A DNA stretch of 23,950 bases from Planctomycetota bacterium. GTDB lineage: Bacteria; Planctomycetota; SZUA-567. The notes under the pieces are model-generated. The model had not been told where the DNA came from and made no database searches. It saw only the letters and a program-made list of their open reading frames with translations. The DNA lies in assembly GCA_031278535.1 (NCBI GenBank), contig JAITKH010000305.1:1-23950 (forward strand), in the 5' to 3' direction. Shown piece after piece: positions 8,330-16,323 of the stretch (positions are counted from its first letter, which is position 1; the number at the start of each line of letters is the position of its first letter). A program made the translations under genes and the position numbers.

Positions 8330-10739
8330 CTTCCTGGCCCTGCTCCGAAAAGAGGCCATGAGCCTTTTTTGCAATCCCCCGCTCATCTTCGCCTCCGCCT
8401 TCTTCACGCTTCTCGACTCCTTCGCCTTTTGCCTGGAGACGGCCGGTCCCGGCGCCGTCGCCGATTTCACGGGACTGGCCCTGTTCATCCTTTTCACCAG
8501 CATGGCGTTCCTGCCCCTGGCGGCCATGCAGTCCTTCGCCTCCGAACAGGCGGAGGGGACCCTGGAGACGCTCTTCACCGCCCCCGTCGGCCCGGCTTCC
8601 CTGGTCTTCGCCAAATATGGCGGAGCCATGCTCTTCGCCGGCTTCCATCTTCTTCCCGCGCCGTTATACGCCTTCCTCCTTTCCCGAAGCGGCAATCTGG
8701 ACGCAGGCGCCGCCGCCGCCGCCTGTCTTGTCCTTGTCCTCTTCGCCTCGTTCGCCGTCTCGCTCGGCGTCGCCGTTTCGGCCATAGCCAATTCGCCCGC
8801 CGCCGCCGCCGCCGGTTCCGGCGCCGTCCTGTTGTTTCTTGCCGCCGTCGAGGCGGTCCCGGATTCCGGCGTCGCCGGGCTGTTCCTCAACAGCCTCGGC
8901 TTCATTCCCCATGCCCGGAAATGGATGGACGGCCAGGTGACCGGATCGGGGTTTTTCTATTTCATCTCGGCCACCCTGCTTTTCCTTTTCTGGGCCTGGC
9001 TTGCCGTCTCGAACAGGGAAGGGGGAGGAGGATACGGCGGCCGGATCGAACGCCGCCGCGCCGGATTCGCCTGGTTCCTCGCCGCCTCCGGCCTTTTCCT
9101 CTTCCTGTTCCAGGCCGCCCTCCTTCATGTCGGCGGCGGCCTGGACGGCGGGCGGATCGAACTCCGGGCGATGCCGGCCATCCTGCTCCTGCCGGCCCCG
9201 GCGGGGGCCATCCTTTTTGTCCTCGCTCTCGTCTTCCGCCTTCGGGCCGGCTCCCCGGCCGTCGCCGCCGGCACCGGCTGGACCCGGCTTGCCGCCCTGG
9301 CCGCCCTGGCCGTCGCCGTCAACGTCAACTGGTTGGCCGCCCGGCCGTGGCGCGTCCTTTCCGGGGACGGGCGGGAAAGCCGATCGATCCTTCCGGGCGG
9401 CTGGCGCTGGGATGTCACGGACAACGGCCGGAATACGCTTTCTCCGGCGGCGCGGCGGATTCTCGCCGATCTCCGGGCCCCCCTGGCGATTCATTGTTTC
9501 ATTCCGGCTTCGGCCGAAACGGGCGGCGTCGAAATCGCCGACGGAACGCGCCGCCTCGCGGATCGCTTCCGGGAGGAAAATCCGCTCGTCGCCCTGTCCT
9601 GGGCCGATCCGGAACTCGATCCGGAAGGTACGGAGAGGCTGGCCGGGATGCTTGGCATCGGTCGGGGCGAGTACGAAACCGGATTGGTTGCCATTGATTA
9701 TCAGGGGCGAAGGCGGCTTGTCCCCGCCGCCTCTCTCGCCGTTCCTCCAGAGCGGCGGACGCCGGAGACGGCCGGCGAAAAACAGCGATGGCTTTTCGAC
9801 GGGGAAAACCGGCTGATCCGGGCCATCGCCGATCTTCTGGACCCCCGCGTTCCCAATTTTTTCTTTTCCCATGGGCATCGGGAGTTGTCGCCGGCCCAGG
9901 GCGCCCGGCGGGATCGCTCCGCCTCACGCCTTGCCCAGACCCTGGAACAGGCCAACCTGCGGGTGCGCCAATGCCGCATCGCCGCCGGCGTCGCCATCCC
10001 TCCCGAATGCGACGTCCTGGTGGTGGCGGCTCCGAGAACGCCTTTTCAGCAGGAAGAAGCGGAACAGGTGCGCCGTTATCTCGACCGCGGCGGTCGTCTC
10101 CTGTTGTTCCCGCCCGAGGCGGACCCGAATCTGCGGGACGACGCCCTGGCGGAACTGGCCTTTTCCCTCGGGGGCGGTTGGCGGCAGGATCGTCTCGAAG
10201 ACGCCCGGAACAACGACAACGGACAGGTCCTGGTCCCCCTGGGGACGACGGGCGGCTTGCGGGAAGAGGCCACGGAGGAGGAGAGGAGAAACGGGTTTTC
10301 CTTTCCCCTGGCACGTTCCATCCGCGACAATCCACGTTCCGGCGACAGGGACTGGCGGAGCGAACGGCTGGTGCGTTCCTTTCCCTCGGCCGAAGCGGCG
10401 GACGAGGGAGGCGCCCGAAGGCAGGGACCGTTCACCCTGGCATTCCGATCCTGGAAGGGAACCGGTGGGCGGGAGGCGCGGGCGGTCGTCGTCGCCTCCG
10501 GCCGCATGGCTGCCGATTCCGACATCGGCCGGGGCGCGAACGAGGCGCTCATTCTCGGCCTGGCGCATTGGCTGGCCGGACGGGAGGACGGACCGGAGGC
10601 GATTGCCGCCGAAGACAGGGATCGCCGGCTGCGGCTGTCGCCGCCGGAACTCCGGGCCGTCCTCTGGCTGGGAACGGCGGTTCCGCCGCTGGCCTGGCTG
10701 GCGCTGGGCATTCTGATTCGGGGACTGCGGAGAGACTGA
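8322..10739 (+). CDS. ABC-2 permease fused to GldG-type auxiliary domain
   Basis: The ATG at 8322 is preceded by GGAGAAAGG and lies inside the end of the ATPase gene. Residues 1-~230 form an ABC-2 permease with about six membrane helices and the cytoplasmic-loop motif SEQAEGTLETLFTAPV. A second membrane block with three helices (~245-345) follows. A long extracytoplasmic region (~350-770) resembles the GldG/ABC_transp_aux domain (NTLSPAARRIL, ENRLIRAIADLLDP, FFFSHGHRELS), and a final helix (~775-795) ends in RGLRRD. In gliding bacteria GldF and GldG are separate; here both roles sit in one 805-residue chain, an arrangement also found in other phyla. It should form the channel with the ATPase encoded upstream. 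Confidence 0.9.
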   Translation: MRSFLALLRKEAMSLFCNPPLIFASAFFTLLDSFAFCLETAGPGAVADFTGLALFILFTSMAFLPLAAMQSFASEQAEGTLETLFTAPVGPASLVFAKYGGAMLFAGFHLLPAPLYAFLLSRSGNLDAGAAAAACLVLVLFASFAVSLGVAVSAIANSPAAAAAGSGAVLLFLAAVEAVPDSGVAGLFLNSLGFIPHARKWMDGQVTGSGFFYFISATLLFLFWAWLAVSNREGGGGYGGRIERRRAGFAWFLAASGLFLFLFQAALLHVGGGLDGGRIELRAMPAILLLPAPAGAILFVLALVFRLRAGSPAVAAGTGWTRLAALAALAVAVNVNWLAARPWRVLSGDGRESRSILPGGWRWDVTDNGRNTLSPAARRILADLRAPLAIHCFIPASAETGGVEIADGTRRLADRFREENPLVALSWADPELDPEGTERLAGMLGIGRGEYETGLVAIDYQGRRRLVPAASLAVPPERRTPETAGEKQRWLFDGENRLIRAIADLLDPRVPNFFFSHGHRELSPAQGARRDRSASRLAQTLEQANLRVRQCRIAAGVAIPPECDVLVVAAPRTPFQQEEAEQVRRYLDRGGRLLLFPPEADPNLRDDALAELAFSLGGGWRQDRLEDARNNDNGQVLVPLGTTGGLREEATEEERRNGFSFPLARSIRDNPRSGDRDWRSERLVRSFPSAEAADEGGARRQGPFTLAFRSWKGTGGREARAVVVASGRMAADSDIGRGANEALILGLAHWLAGREDGPEAIAAEDRDRRLRLSPPELRAVLWLGTAVPPLAWLALGILIRGLRRD

Positions 10740-10740
10740 C

Positions 10741-12696
10741 ATGCACAGGCGCCTCGCAATCGGCCTTTCCCTTGCGGCTTCGCTTCTCTCGCTCTTTTCG
10801 GCAATCCTTTCGCGGCGCGAGGCCGAAGCCTGGCGGACCGGGTTTTCCCGGCGCCTTTTTCCCTTTGCCTGGGAAGAAACCGTTTCCGTCCGCCTGGAGC
10901 GGCGTACGGGAACGCTTGTCGTCGGGAAGGGCGCGGACGGCGAATGGCGCTTCCGCCCGGAAGGCGGCCGGGAGGATTTGTTGAGCCGGGAGGCGGCGGA
11001 CGGTCTGGCAGCCCTGTGGGCGCTGGCCTGGCGGGAACCGCTTGTCGGCAATTCCGCGTTTTCCCCGGCCGGAGAGGCGGACGCAATGATTGTCGCCGCC
11101 TCGGCCGCCGACGGCGGACGGATTACCTTGCGGCTGGGGGGCATTGCCGAAAACCTGCAAGCCGTGACGGCCGGGGACGACGGCACGACCTACGCCGTAC
11201 GGCGGGACATCCTTGCCGTCGCTGACTGGCCGGCGGAGCGCTTCCGCGAAATGTTCCTCCTGGCCGGCGGCCGGGGACGGCGGCTGGCCGAATTGATTGT
11301 CGCGCCGGCCGGCGGCGATCCCGGGCTCCGGCTTCGGATTCACCGGACTCCCGGCGGCTGGAGGCTGATCGAACCCATCGACTGGCCGGCGGACGAAGCG
11401 AGGCTGGATGCCCTGCTGCGCTGGGCCGATCGGCTCCGGGCGCTGTCGGTTGCGGACCGGCGGGCCGATTTCGGTCCCGTTCCCGCCTTTGTCGAGGCCC
11501 TGTACGACGGCCCGGGCGGAATGGCGCGAAGGCGGGTGGAATTCGGCGGATCCGCCTCTGGCGAAGGCCTGCTCGTCGCGGCGGCCGGAAGGGAACCAAT
11601 CTTCGTGGCGCCGGAAGGGATTTTGGCCGAAATTTCCCTGGACGCGGCGGCCGCTTATCCCAAGGTCTGGCGCGATTTCTATCGGCGACGTTCGCTCAAT
11701 CTTGTGGGCGCGGACATGCCGGGAGAGATCGTGGTGGAAAGGCTCCTTCCCTCGCCGGTCCGGCTGATCCTGGAAAGGGACGGCGACGATGCTTGGCATG
11801 GCCGGCTGGAAACGGGAGGGGAGACGCGCACGTTCCCGGTCGAACCGCCGGATCCGGCCGAGCCCATGCGTCCGCTTACCGCCCTCCTGACCGGCTTGTC
11901 CAGCCTGCGGATACAGTCTTTCCTCGTCGATTCGTCCCCGGAAACAAAAGAAGGCTGGCCAAATGTCCTTCCCGCCTGGCGGTTTTCCTGCCGGGAAGCG
12001 GGGGGCGCCGAACTTCCCCTGCTTACCCTGTATGCCGCCGGGACGGACGGCGGACAGCTGCCTGCCGACCCTTTCCCGGAGGGCAGGCCCGGACCGATAG
12101 ATTTGCCGCCGCCGCCCGGCCGATCCCGCCTGGATGGAATCGCCTTCTCGGTTTCGGATCAGCCGGCCCTCCTGGAAGCGCCGGGGGAAATGGCCTATCT
12201 CCTTTGTCTCCCCCCTTACCGGTACCAGTCGCGGCGGCCGCAGACCATGGATTCAGTGGATTCAGAGGAGTGGATCGGAGTGGAAATCGCGGCCGGCGGG
12301 AAAACGGCAAAATATTACCGCGATCCGGCCAGACGGGGCGAGGCGTGGTGGAAGGATGGCGTTCCTCCGCAGCCTCTCCTGGACGCAGAAGGGGCCTTTT
12401 CCGTCATGCTTATGGAACTCTCACGGCTCACAGCCGAAACCTGGATTGCCGATGCCGGAACCTCTTCCGGGAAATTTGGGCTTGACCGCCCGGAAATTAC
12501 CGCCATAGTTTATACCTTCGTTGATCGGCCGGCGGACGACGGCGGCGGGCAAAGTTTGAAACTGTCGATCGGCCGGGAGGCGAAGGATGATATGGGCGGG
12601 GAAAACGGATCGCGGTTCGCCAGACTGGGCGACTCCAGTCCGGTGTTCCTGATTTCCGGGCGGCTGGCAGCATCCCTGGCGGGATTTTGCCCTTGA
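10741..12696 (+). CDS. DUF4340-type protein of the gliding-like ABC cluster
   Basis: A 651-residue protein starting one base after the permease stop, with GGAG upstream. An N-terminal hydrophobic helix (about residues 5-24, IGLSLAASLLSLFSAILS) anchors it to the membrane; the rest is extracytoplasmic. The repeating beta-rich blocks (WRFRPEGGREDLLSREAADGL, GGWRLIEPIDWPADEARLDALL, KFGLDRPEI) follow the DUF4340 pattern, in which a sugar-like repeat of a Trp-rich strand and a helix tests a bound or threaded substrate. Proteins of this family are typically encoded after GldA/GldFG-like ABC genes, as here. The molecular role is unknown. Family assignment rests on pattern and gene order rather than on a search. 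Confidence 0.82.
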   Translation: MHRRLAIGLSLAASLLSLFSAILSRREAEAWRTGFSRRLFPFAWEETVSVRLERRTGTLVVGKGADGEWRFRPEGGREDLLSREAADGLAALWALAWREPLVGNSAFSPAGEADAMIVAASAADGGRITLRLGGIAENLQAVTAGDDGTTYAVRRDILAVADWPAERFREMFLLAGGRGRRLAELIVAPAGGDPGLRLRIHRTPGGWRLIEPIDWPADEARLDALLRWADRLRALSVADRRADFGPVPAFVEALYDGPGGMARRRVEFGGSASGEGLLVAAAGREPIFVAPEGILAEISLDAAAAYPKVWRDFYRRRSLNLVGADMPGEIVVERLLPSPVRLILERDGDDAWHGRLETGGETRTFPVEPPDPAEPMRPLTALLTGLSSLRIQSFLVDSSPETKEGWPNVLPAWRFSCREAGGAELPLLTLYAAGTDGGQLPADPFPEGRPGPIDLPPPPGRSRLDGIAFSVSDQPALLEAPGEMAYLLCLPPYRYQSRRPQTMDSVDSEEWIGVEIAAGGKTAKYYRDPARRGEAWWKDGVPPQPLLDAEGAFSVMLMELSRLTAETWIADAGTSSGKFGLDRPEITAIVYTFVDRPADDGGGQSLKLSIGREAKDDMGGENGSRFARLGDSSPVFLISGRLAASLAGFCP

Positions 12697-12711
12697 AAAC
12701 AGGATTGCGGC

Positions 12712-13590
12712 ATGACCAAGCCAAAAACGAAAACCACTGAAAAGGCGGCTCCGGAAAAAACGGAAACGCCGGAAAAATCGGCAAAAACTTCGAAAACGGC
12801 CAAGGCAGGCGCCAAGCCGGCCGCAAAGAAACCGGCGTCGGGCAAAACGGCGACGGCCGCGAAAGCGGCGGCAAAAGGCGGCAAAACGGCGGGCAGGCCG
12901 AAGCCTTCGGCCGGCGCCGCCGGCAAGGGCGACGCGGCGGAAAAAACTCCGGCTGGAGTGAAAGATTCGGCCAGGGTTGCGCAACCGGTCAAAAAGCCGG
13001 AAGCGGAGAATCCGCCGCCGCCCGCGCCCCCGATTCCCATGATTGGCGTCAAAACCAGCGTTGATCGGCCGCCGTCCCTGAGCGTGACGTCCCTGGCCAG
13101 GAAACCGGTTCGCCAGAATTCGGGTCAGGCGGAACCGGCGCCCAGGCCTCCGGAACGGAAACTTTCCCGAAAGGAATTGGCCGACATCAAAATCATCCTG
13201 GAGGAGAAGCGGGAAAAACTGCTCAGCAATATGCGGCGCGAATTCGCCATGCAGAAGGAGCGGGCGGAAAGCAAGGCTGCTGACGATGTCGACAAGGCAA
13301 CCGACGCCTACGACGAGGATCTGTCGTTCGAGATTACCACCGCCAGCGATCAGGGATTGGAGGAAATACAGGCCGCCCTTGAAAAAATCGAGAAGGACAC
13401 CTACGGCGAATGCGAGATCTGCGGCAAGCCCATTTCCCCGGCGCGCCTCCGGATTCTTCCTTCCGCTACCGTCTGCGTCGCCTGCCGCGACCAAGAGGAG
13501 CAGGCCAGCCATCGCGACGACGGCCCCATTCCCCTCTTCAACATCATGACAGACGAGGAAAACGGCGAGAACGAGGTCGAACCCCTGTGA
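12712..13590 (+). CDS. DksA/TraR-type zinc-finger transcription factor with Lys/Ala-rich N-terminal extension
   Basis: Residues ~150-290 are DksA/TraR-like: a coiled-coil region beginning near LSRKELADIKIILEEKREKLL, a DxxDxA motif at 191-196 (Asp191, Asp194, Ala196) matching the RNA polymerase-facing tip of DksA, and a four-Cys zinc site at Cys234, Cys237, Cys255 and Cys258 (C-x2-C-x17-C-x2-C). It would bind in the polymerase secondary channel and tune transcription. The first ~110 residues are a low-complexity Lys/Ala/Pro/Thr tail like eukaryotic H1 histones, followed by a Pro-rich linker, so the protein is about twice the size of E. coli DksA (151 residues). The gene starts 15 bases after the DUF4340 gene and ends the operon. 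The ribosome site (AGGATT) is modest. Confidence 0.9.
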   Translation: MTKPKTKTTEKAAPEKTETPEKSAKTSKTAKAGAKPAAKKPASGKTATAAKAAAKGGKTAGRPKPSAGAAGKGDAAEKTPAGVKDSARVAQPVKKPEAENPPPPAPPIPMIGVKTSVDRPPSLSVTSLARKPVRQNSGQAEPAPRPPERKLSRKELADIKIILEEKREKLLSNMRREFAMQKERAESKAADDVDKATDAYDEDLSFEITTASDQGLEEIQAALEKIEKDTYGECEICGKPISPARLRILPSATVCVACRDQEEQASHRDDGPIPLFNIMTDEENGENEVEPL

Positions 13591-13628
13591 AGGCCGGAAT
13601 ACGACAAAGGCGCACCCGATCGCCTTGT

Positions 13629-13753
13629 GGAGGCTGTTCCGGGAAAGCGTCTTTTTGCCTCCGGGGAAGTGAATTCCCCTCCGGCACCGGAGGTCAATCC
13701 CGGAACAAACGGACTTCAGAATTTGGAAAGATTGAGGCTTTACAGGCCGCTAG
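13629..13753 (+). repeat. Hairpin-rich interspersed repeat, copy 1
   Basis: Bases 13657-13753 align without gaps to 22121-22217 at 85 of 97 positions. The core contains GGGGAAGTGAATTCCCC, which folds on itself, inside a CCTCCGG/CCGGAGG pair. The right end GATTGAGGCTTTAC matches an internal arm of copy 2, and the copy ends in CTAG like copy 2. The left part (13629-13656) is shortened relative to copy 2 and has lost its terminal CTAG. Most differences between the copies would change amino acids in the shared open frame, so the conservation is not protein-driven. Confidence 0.8.
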
Positions 13754-14090
13754 TTTCGGCATGAACTGGAGGAAAAAGCGGAAGCCGATACCGCCCGGAA
13801 GACGCGCATCCTCCGCCTTTTCCGGTCAGAAGTACTGGAGGACCCCGCGGACGCCGTCGAAGACATGTTCTTGGCGGCCGAGGCCGGAGCGGAGCGGGCT
13901 TTTGTCCGACGCCGGGACCTGTTGGCGGGAGAGACGGCCGGGCAGGGTGTTGTCCCGCCGGATATTTGAAAACGGCGGAGAGCCTTACGGCGTCGTGGTG
14001 GAATCGGCCTTTTCCGACGGGTCGCGGATGTCGCTCCGGCTGGCCGGTACGGAAACCGGCGCCTGGCGGCTCGCGTCTGCGTTTCCCTGA
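13754..14090 (+). pseudogene. Decayed gene remnant abutting repeat copy 1
   Basis: Two protein-like stretches in different frames follow each other. One runs from just after the CTAG of repeat copy 1 (FRHELEEKAEADTARK...) to a TGA at 13967-13969 and includes a helical segment ADAVEDMFLAAEAGAER. The second begins near 13950 in another frame (NGGEPYGVVVESAFSDGSRM, then LRLAGTETGAWRLASAFP) and stops at 14090, 21 bases before pyrK. Together they look like the end of one small protein with a beta-rich C-terminus, cut at its 5' end by the repeat and broken by a frameshift near 13965. No start codon with a ribosome site is left. The family is not recognised. Confidence 0.5.
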
Positions 14091-14111
14091 CCTGTTTATG
14101 GAGCGGCGTAC

Positions 14112-14957
14112 GTGGCCAACGAACCGGAGACGGCGGCGAAACGGGATTCGAAATGCCGGGTGGCGGAAAATTTTCCGGCTGGCCCTGGCTTTTTCCGCAT
14201 GCGGATTCATGCGCCGGAACTGGCGGACGTCTTTCTCCCGGGCCAATTTTTCCAGTTGCGAATCCGCCCGGGAGCGGAAACGCCACTGCTCCGCCGTCCT
14301 TTCGTCCCTTCGTCCCGCGAACCGGATGGCTTCTCCTTTCATTACGCCGTGGTCGGCCGGGGCACCGGCGTCATGGCCGAATTGTCGCCCGGGGCGCCGG
14401 TGGACATCCTTGCCCCCCTGGGCAACGCCTTTTCGCCGCTCCCGGCGGACCGGACCGCCTTGATCATCGGCGGCGGCCTTGGCGCTCCCGGTTTGGCTCC
14501 GCTGGGAAAGGCGCTCGCGTCCGCCGGCGTCCGGACCATTATCGCCCTGGGTGCGCAAACCGCAGATCGGCTTCCCGCCCCGGAGTTGTTCTCTGGAGCC
14601 GCCGATCGGCTGCTTTTCGCCACGGACGACGGCAGCCTGGGCTTTGCCGGTTCGGTCGTGGACGCCGTCCTGGACGGAGCCGGAGATATTTTTGGCCACT
14701 TGTCCCGCATCTATGCGTGCGGACCACTGGCCATGTTGGCGGCGGCGGCAGGACTGGCGGCAGGGCGGAACATTCCCTGCGAGGTCTCCCTGGAAGCCCG
14801 CATGGCCTGCGGTTTCGGCGCCTGCATGGGCTGCGTCGTCCCGATTCTGGGGGGGAAAGGGAGAAACGCCTTTCTCCGCGTCTGCAGAGAGGGGCCGGTT
14901 TTCGACGCCCGCAATGTGGATTGGCCGTTCCTCATCGGAGTGGTTCCGGCTTTCTGA
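14112..14957 (+). CDS. pyrK: Dihydroorotate dehydrogenase B electron-transfer subunit (PyrK)
   Basis: A 281-residue FAD and 2Fe-2S protein that passes electrons from dihydroorotate oxidation (PyrD type 1B) to NAD+ in pyrimidine synthesis. It starts with GTG at 14112, with GGAG 9 bases upstream and an in-frame stop at 14088-14090 that excludes a longer protein. The N-terminal ferredoxin-reductase barrel has PGQFFQLRI and LLRRPFVP (FAD binding), the middle has LIIGGGLGAPGLAPL (nucleotide binding), and the C-terminus has the iron-sulfur ligands Cys233, Cys238, Cys241 and Cys258 (C-x4-C-x2-C-x16-C). No pyrD lies beside it, although the two are often adjacent; the partner must be elsewhere or absent. 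A related NADH-dependent reductase subunit is the main alternative. Confidence 0.9.
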   Translation: MANEPETAAKRDSKCRVAENFPAGPGFFRMRIHAPELADVFLPGQFFQLRIRPGAETPLLRRPFVPSSREPDGFSFHYAVVGRGTGVMAELSPGAPVDILAPLGNAFSPLPADRTALIIGGGLGAPGLAPLGKALASAGVRTIIALGAQTADRLPAPELFSGAADRLLFATDDGSLGFAGSVVDAVLDGAGDIFGHLSRIYACGPLAMLAAAAGLAAGRNIPCEVSLEARMACGFGACMGCVVPILGGKGRNAFLRVCREGPVFDARNVDWPFLIGVVPAF

Positions 14958-15028
14958 ATCATCCGGATTTTTCGTTCGTGTCCCTGCCGGACGCCTCCTT
15001 TCCGGACAGCCTTTCGCCCGGGACCTGA

Positions 15029-15112
15029 CCAGTGCTCCGCAGTGTCTTCACCTTTGGCGAAGGCTTTGCTGAAAGCGTCCCCGATTCGTCCGGTTCCGCC
15101 CCCGGGAAAGGG
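15029..15112 (+). repeat. Hairpin-rich interspersed repeat, copy 4 (left half only)
   Basis: This stretch lines up with the left part of copy 2 from its terminal repeat onward. The first 24 bases match 16 of 24, and the part from GCGTCCCCGATTCGTCCGGTT to CGGGAAAG matches roughly 30 of 38. The internal hairpin of copy 2 is only loosely kept (about 21 of 32). The right half, including the GGGGAAGTGAATTCCCC core, is missing; the sequence changes to AT-rich DNA directly after. I read it as an old, truncated copy. Confidence 0.5.
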
Positions 15113-15400
15113 ATATGATTTGTTCTTTTTTCAACTGAAGACAAAATTTGACAAGAAAAGACACGCTCTTTCTGTCGGGATCATATACCCTTTCCCATAG
15201 AGACACGTAAAAAGCTATTATTTGCCAAGATAAAATATCCAGAGAATTTCCTTCAATACAAAGCATGGATGGAGAAATTATCAGTAAATACATGGAGAAA
15301 TATTCATAAACAATCGCAACAGGCATTTTTTTTTTGGCGATTTCCATTTGAATTTTATTGTGATATATCAATAATGGGCGGACAATTTTCAGTATTTTGG

Positions 15401-15429
15401 TTGCATAACCCGATTGCATGGTATACAAT
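15401..15429 (+). promoter_or_regulatory. Candidate promoter for the XRE-S24 regulator
   Basis: TTGCAT (15401-15406) and TACAAT (15424-15429) are spaced by 17 bases in the AT-rich leader, about 94 bases before the start codon. The -10 is good (five of six); the -35 keeps only TTG. Repeats of AATGTTT and GACAAT around it could be operator sites for autoregulation, but no clean palindrome is visible. Confidence 0.4.
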
Positions 15430-15522
15430 GATTTATAAAGAATGTTTTGGTAATGTTTGGACAATGAATGTTTGTTTATCGTGCCTCTGGAACTGGACTC
15501 ATGAAAAAAGGAATGTGTCGCC

Positions 15523-16323
15523 ATGTCAAAGAACATTAAGGAAGAATTCGGGGTGTTTTTGCGCCAGGCGCGGGATGCCAAGCGGATGTCGCGAGCCACG
15601 CTGGCCTGCCGCCTGGGCGTGAGCCCCAAGACTGTCCAGAGTTGGGAGATGGGCCGGACATTCATCGAGCGCCTGGACCTGTTCCCGAAAATCGAGGCTG
15701 AACTCGAATGTTCGCTCTCGCTCCTGATTGCCAAGGCGGCGGGTTCGACCATTCCGGTCGCGGTTTCGGATGGAGAAAGGGAGTCGGAGGCGCTGGAATT
15801 GTCGGACGCCATGGGTGAAAAACTCGCCACCAGGCTGGGACCGCTGTCTCCCTCTTTCTCCCTTGTCAAAGCCGGGCCTGTCGACGAGTCGCCTGACGAA
15901 TGCGAATCCGCCACGGCGGCGGCGCCGCTGATCAAACCGTCCGCGTTCCTCAATCCAATGGCGAACCTCAAGTCCAGGGAGGTGGTCGGCCACGTCGTTT
16001 TTCCGCGCAATTGGATTCCCCGCGCCGGGATCATTGCCGCCACCCGCATGGGCGACTCGGCGATGATGCCCATGATTCCCCTCGGCGCCACAGTGGTGAT
16101 CGACGTGCGCCCGGTTCCCCTGGAGAAGGCGGTGGGGCTGATCGCCGCCATCGGCTATGCCAGCCGCGGGCTGCGCGTCCGGCGAATCGAAAAGAGCATG
16201 ACGGACGACCGGTACTTCGGCGTGAGCATTACCGAACATGCCCGTGCCAAGATGCCCATCCGTTCGGACAAGGGCGATCGGGTTATCGGGCTGGTCGTCG
16301 GCGTGCTGGCCCAGATCAACTGA
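15523..16323 (+). CDS. XRE-family regulator with S24 (LexA/CI-like) C-terminal domain
   Basis: A 266-residue protein. The N-terminal helix-turn-helix (about residues 8-60; SRATLACRLGVSPKTVQSWEMG) is a Cro/CI-type DNA-binding domain. A linker of ~90 residues contains an Ala117-Gly118 pair, the bond type cut in self-cleaving repressors. The C-terminal part (about 150-266) matches the S24 fold, with MGDSAMMPMIPLG carrying the nucleophile Ser179 and ending in VIGLVVGVLAQI. Where the catalytic Lys is expected (VVKRL-like) there is Arg220-Arg221, so self-cleavage may be lost or altered. ATG 15523 follows AAGGAA. The domain layout is phage-repressor-like, but no phage genes are nearby. It sits alone behind an AT-rich control region, next to the restriction-modification locus. 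Confidence 0.88.
   Translation: MSKNIKEEFGVFLRQARDAKRMSRATLACRLGVSPKTVQSWEMGRTFIERLDLFPKIEAELECSLSLLIAKAAGSTIPVAVSDGERESEALELSDAMGEKLATRLGPLSPSFSLVKAGPVDESPDECESATAAAPLIKPSAFLNPMANLKSREVVGHVVFPRNWIPRAGIIAATRMGDSAMMPMIPLGATVVIDVRPVPLEKAVGLIAAIGYASRGLRVRRIEKSMTDDRYFGVSITEHARAKMPIRSDKGDRVIGLVVGVLAQIN

Larger units (their letters stand above)
14958..15522. other. Intergenic region with repeat fragment and AT-rich leader
   Basis: This 565-base region splits in two. The GC-rich part (14958-15118) contains a truncated repeat copy at 15029-15112. From about 15119 the composition turns sharply AT-rich up to the start of the XRE-S24 regulator, with a run of ten T near 15327, flanked by AATCGC/GCGATT arms, and a promoter candidate at 15401-15429. 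Nothing in it looks like a gene. The AT-rich block probably serves as control region for the regulator and may be of foreign origin. Confidence 0.6.

Noticed and set aside
13657..13745. Repeat as a short protein-coding gene
   Set aside because: A shared frame exists in copies 1 and 2, but most substitutions between them change the amino acid and copy 3 breaks it, so coding is unlikely.
15048..16151. 367-codon minus-strand frame
   Set aside because: It lies antisense to the XRE-S24 regulator and crosses AT-rich non-coding DNA, with no ribosome site.
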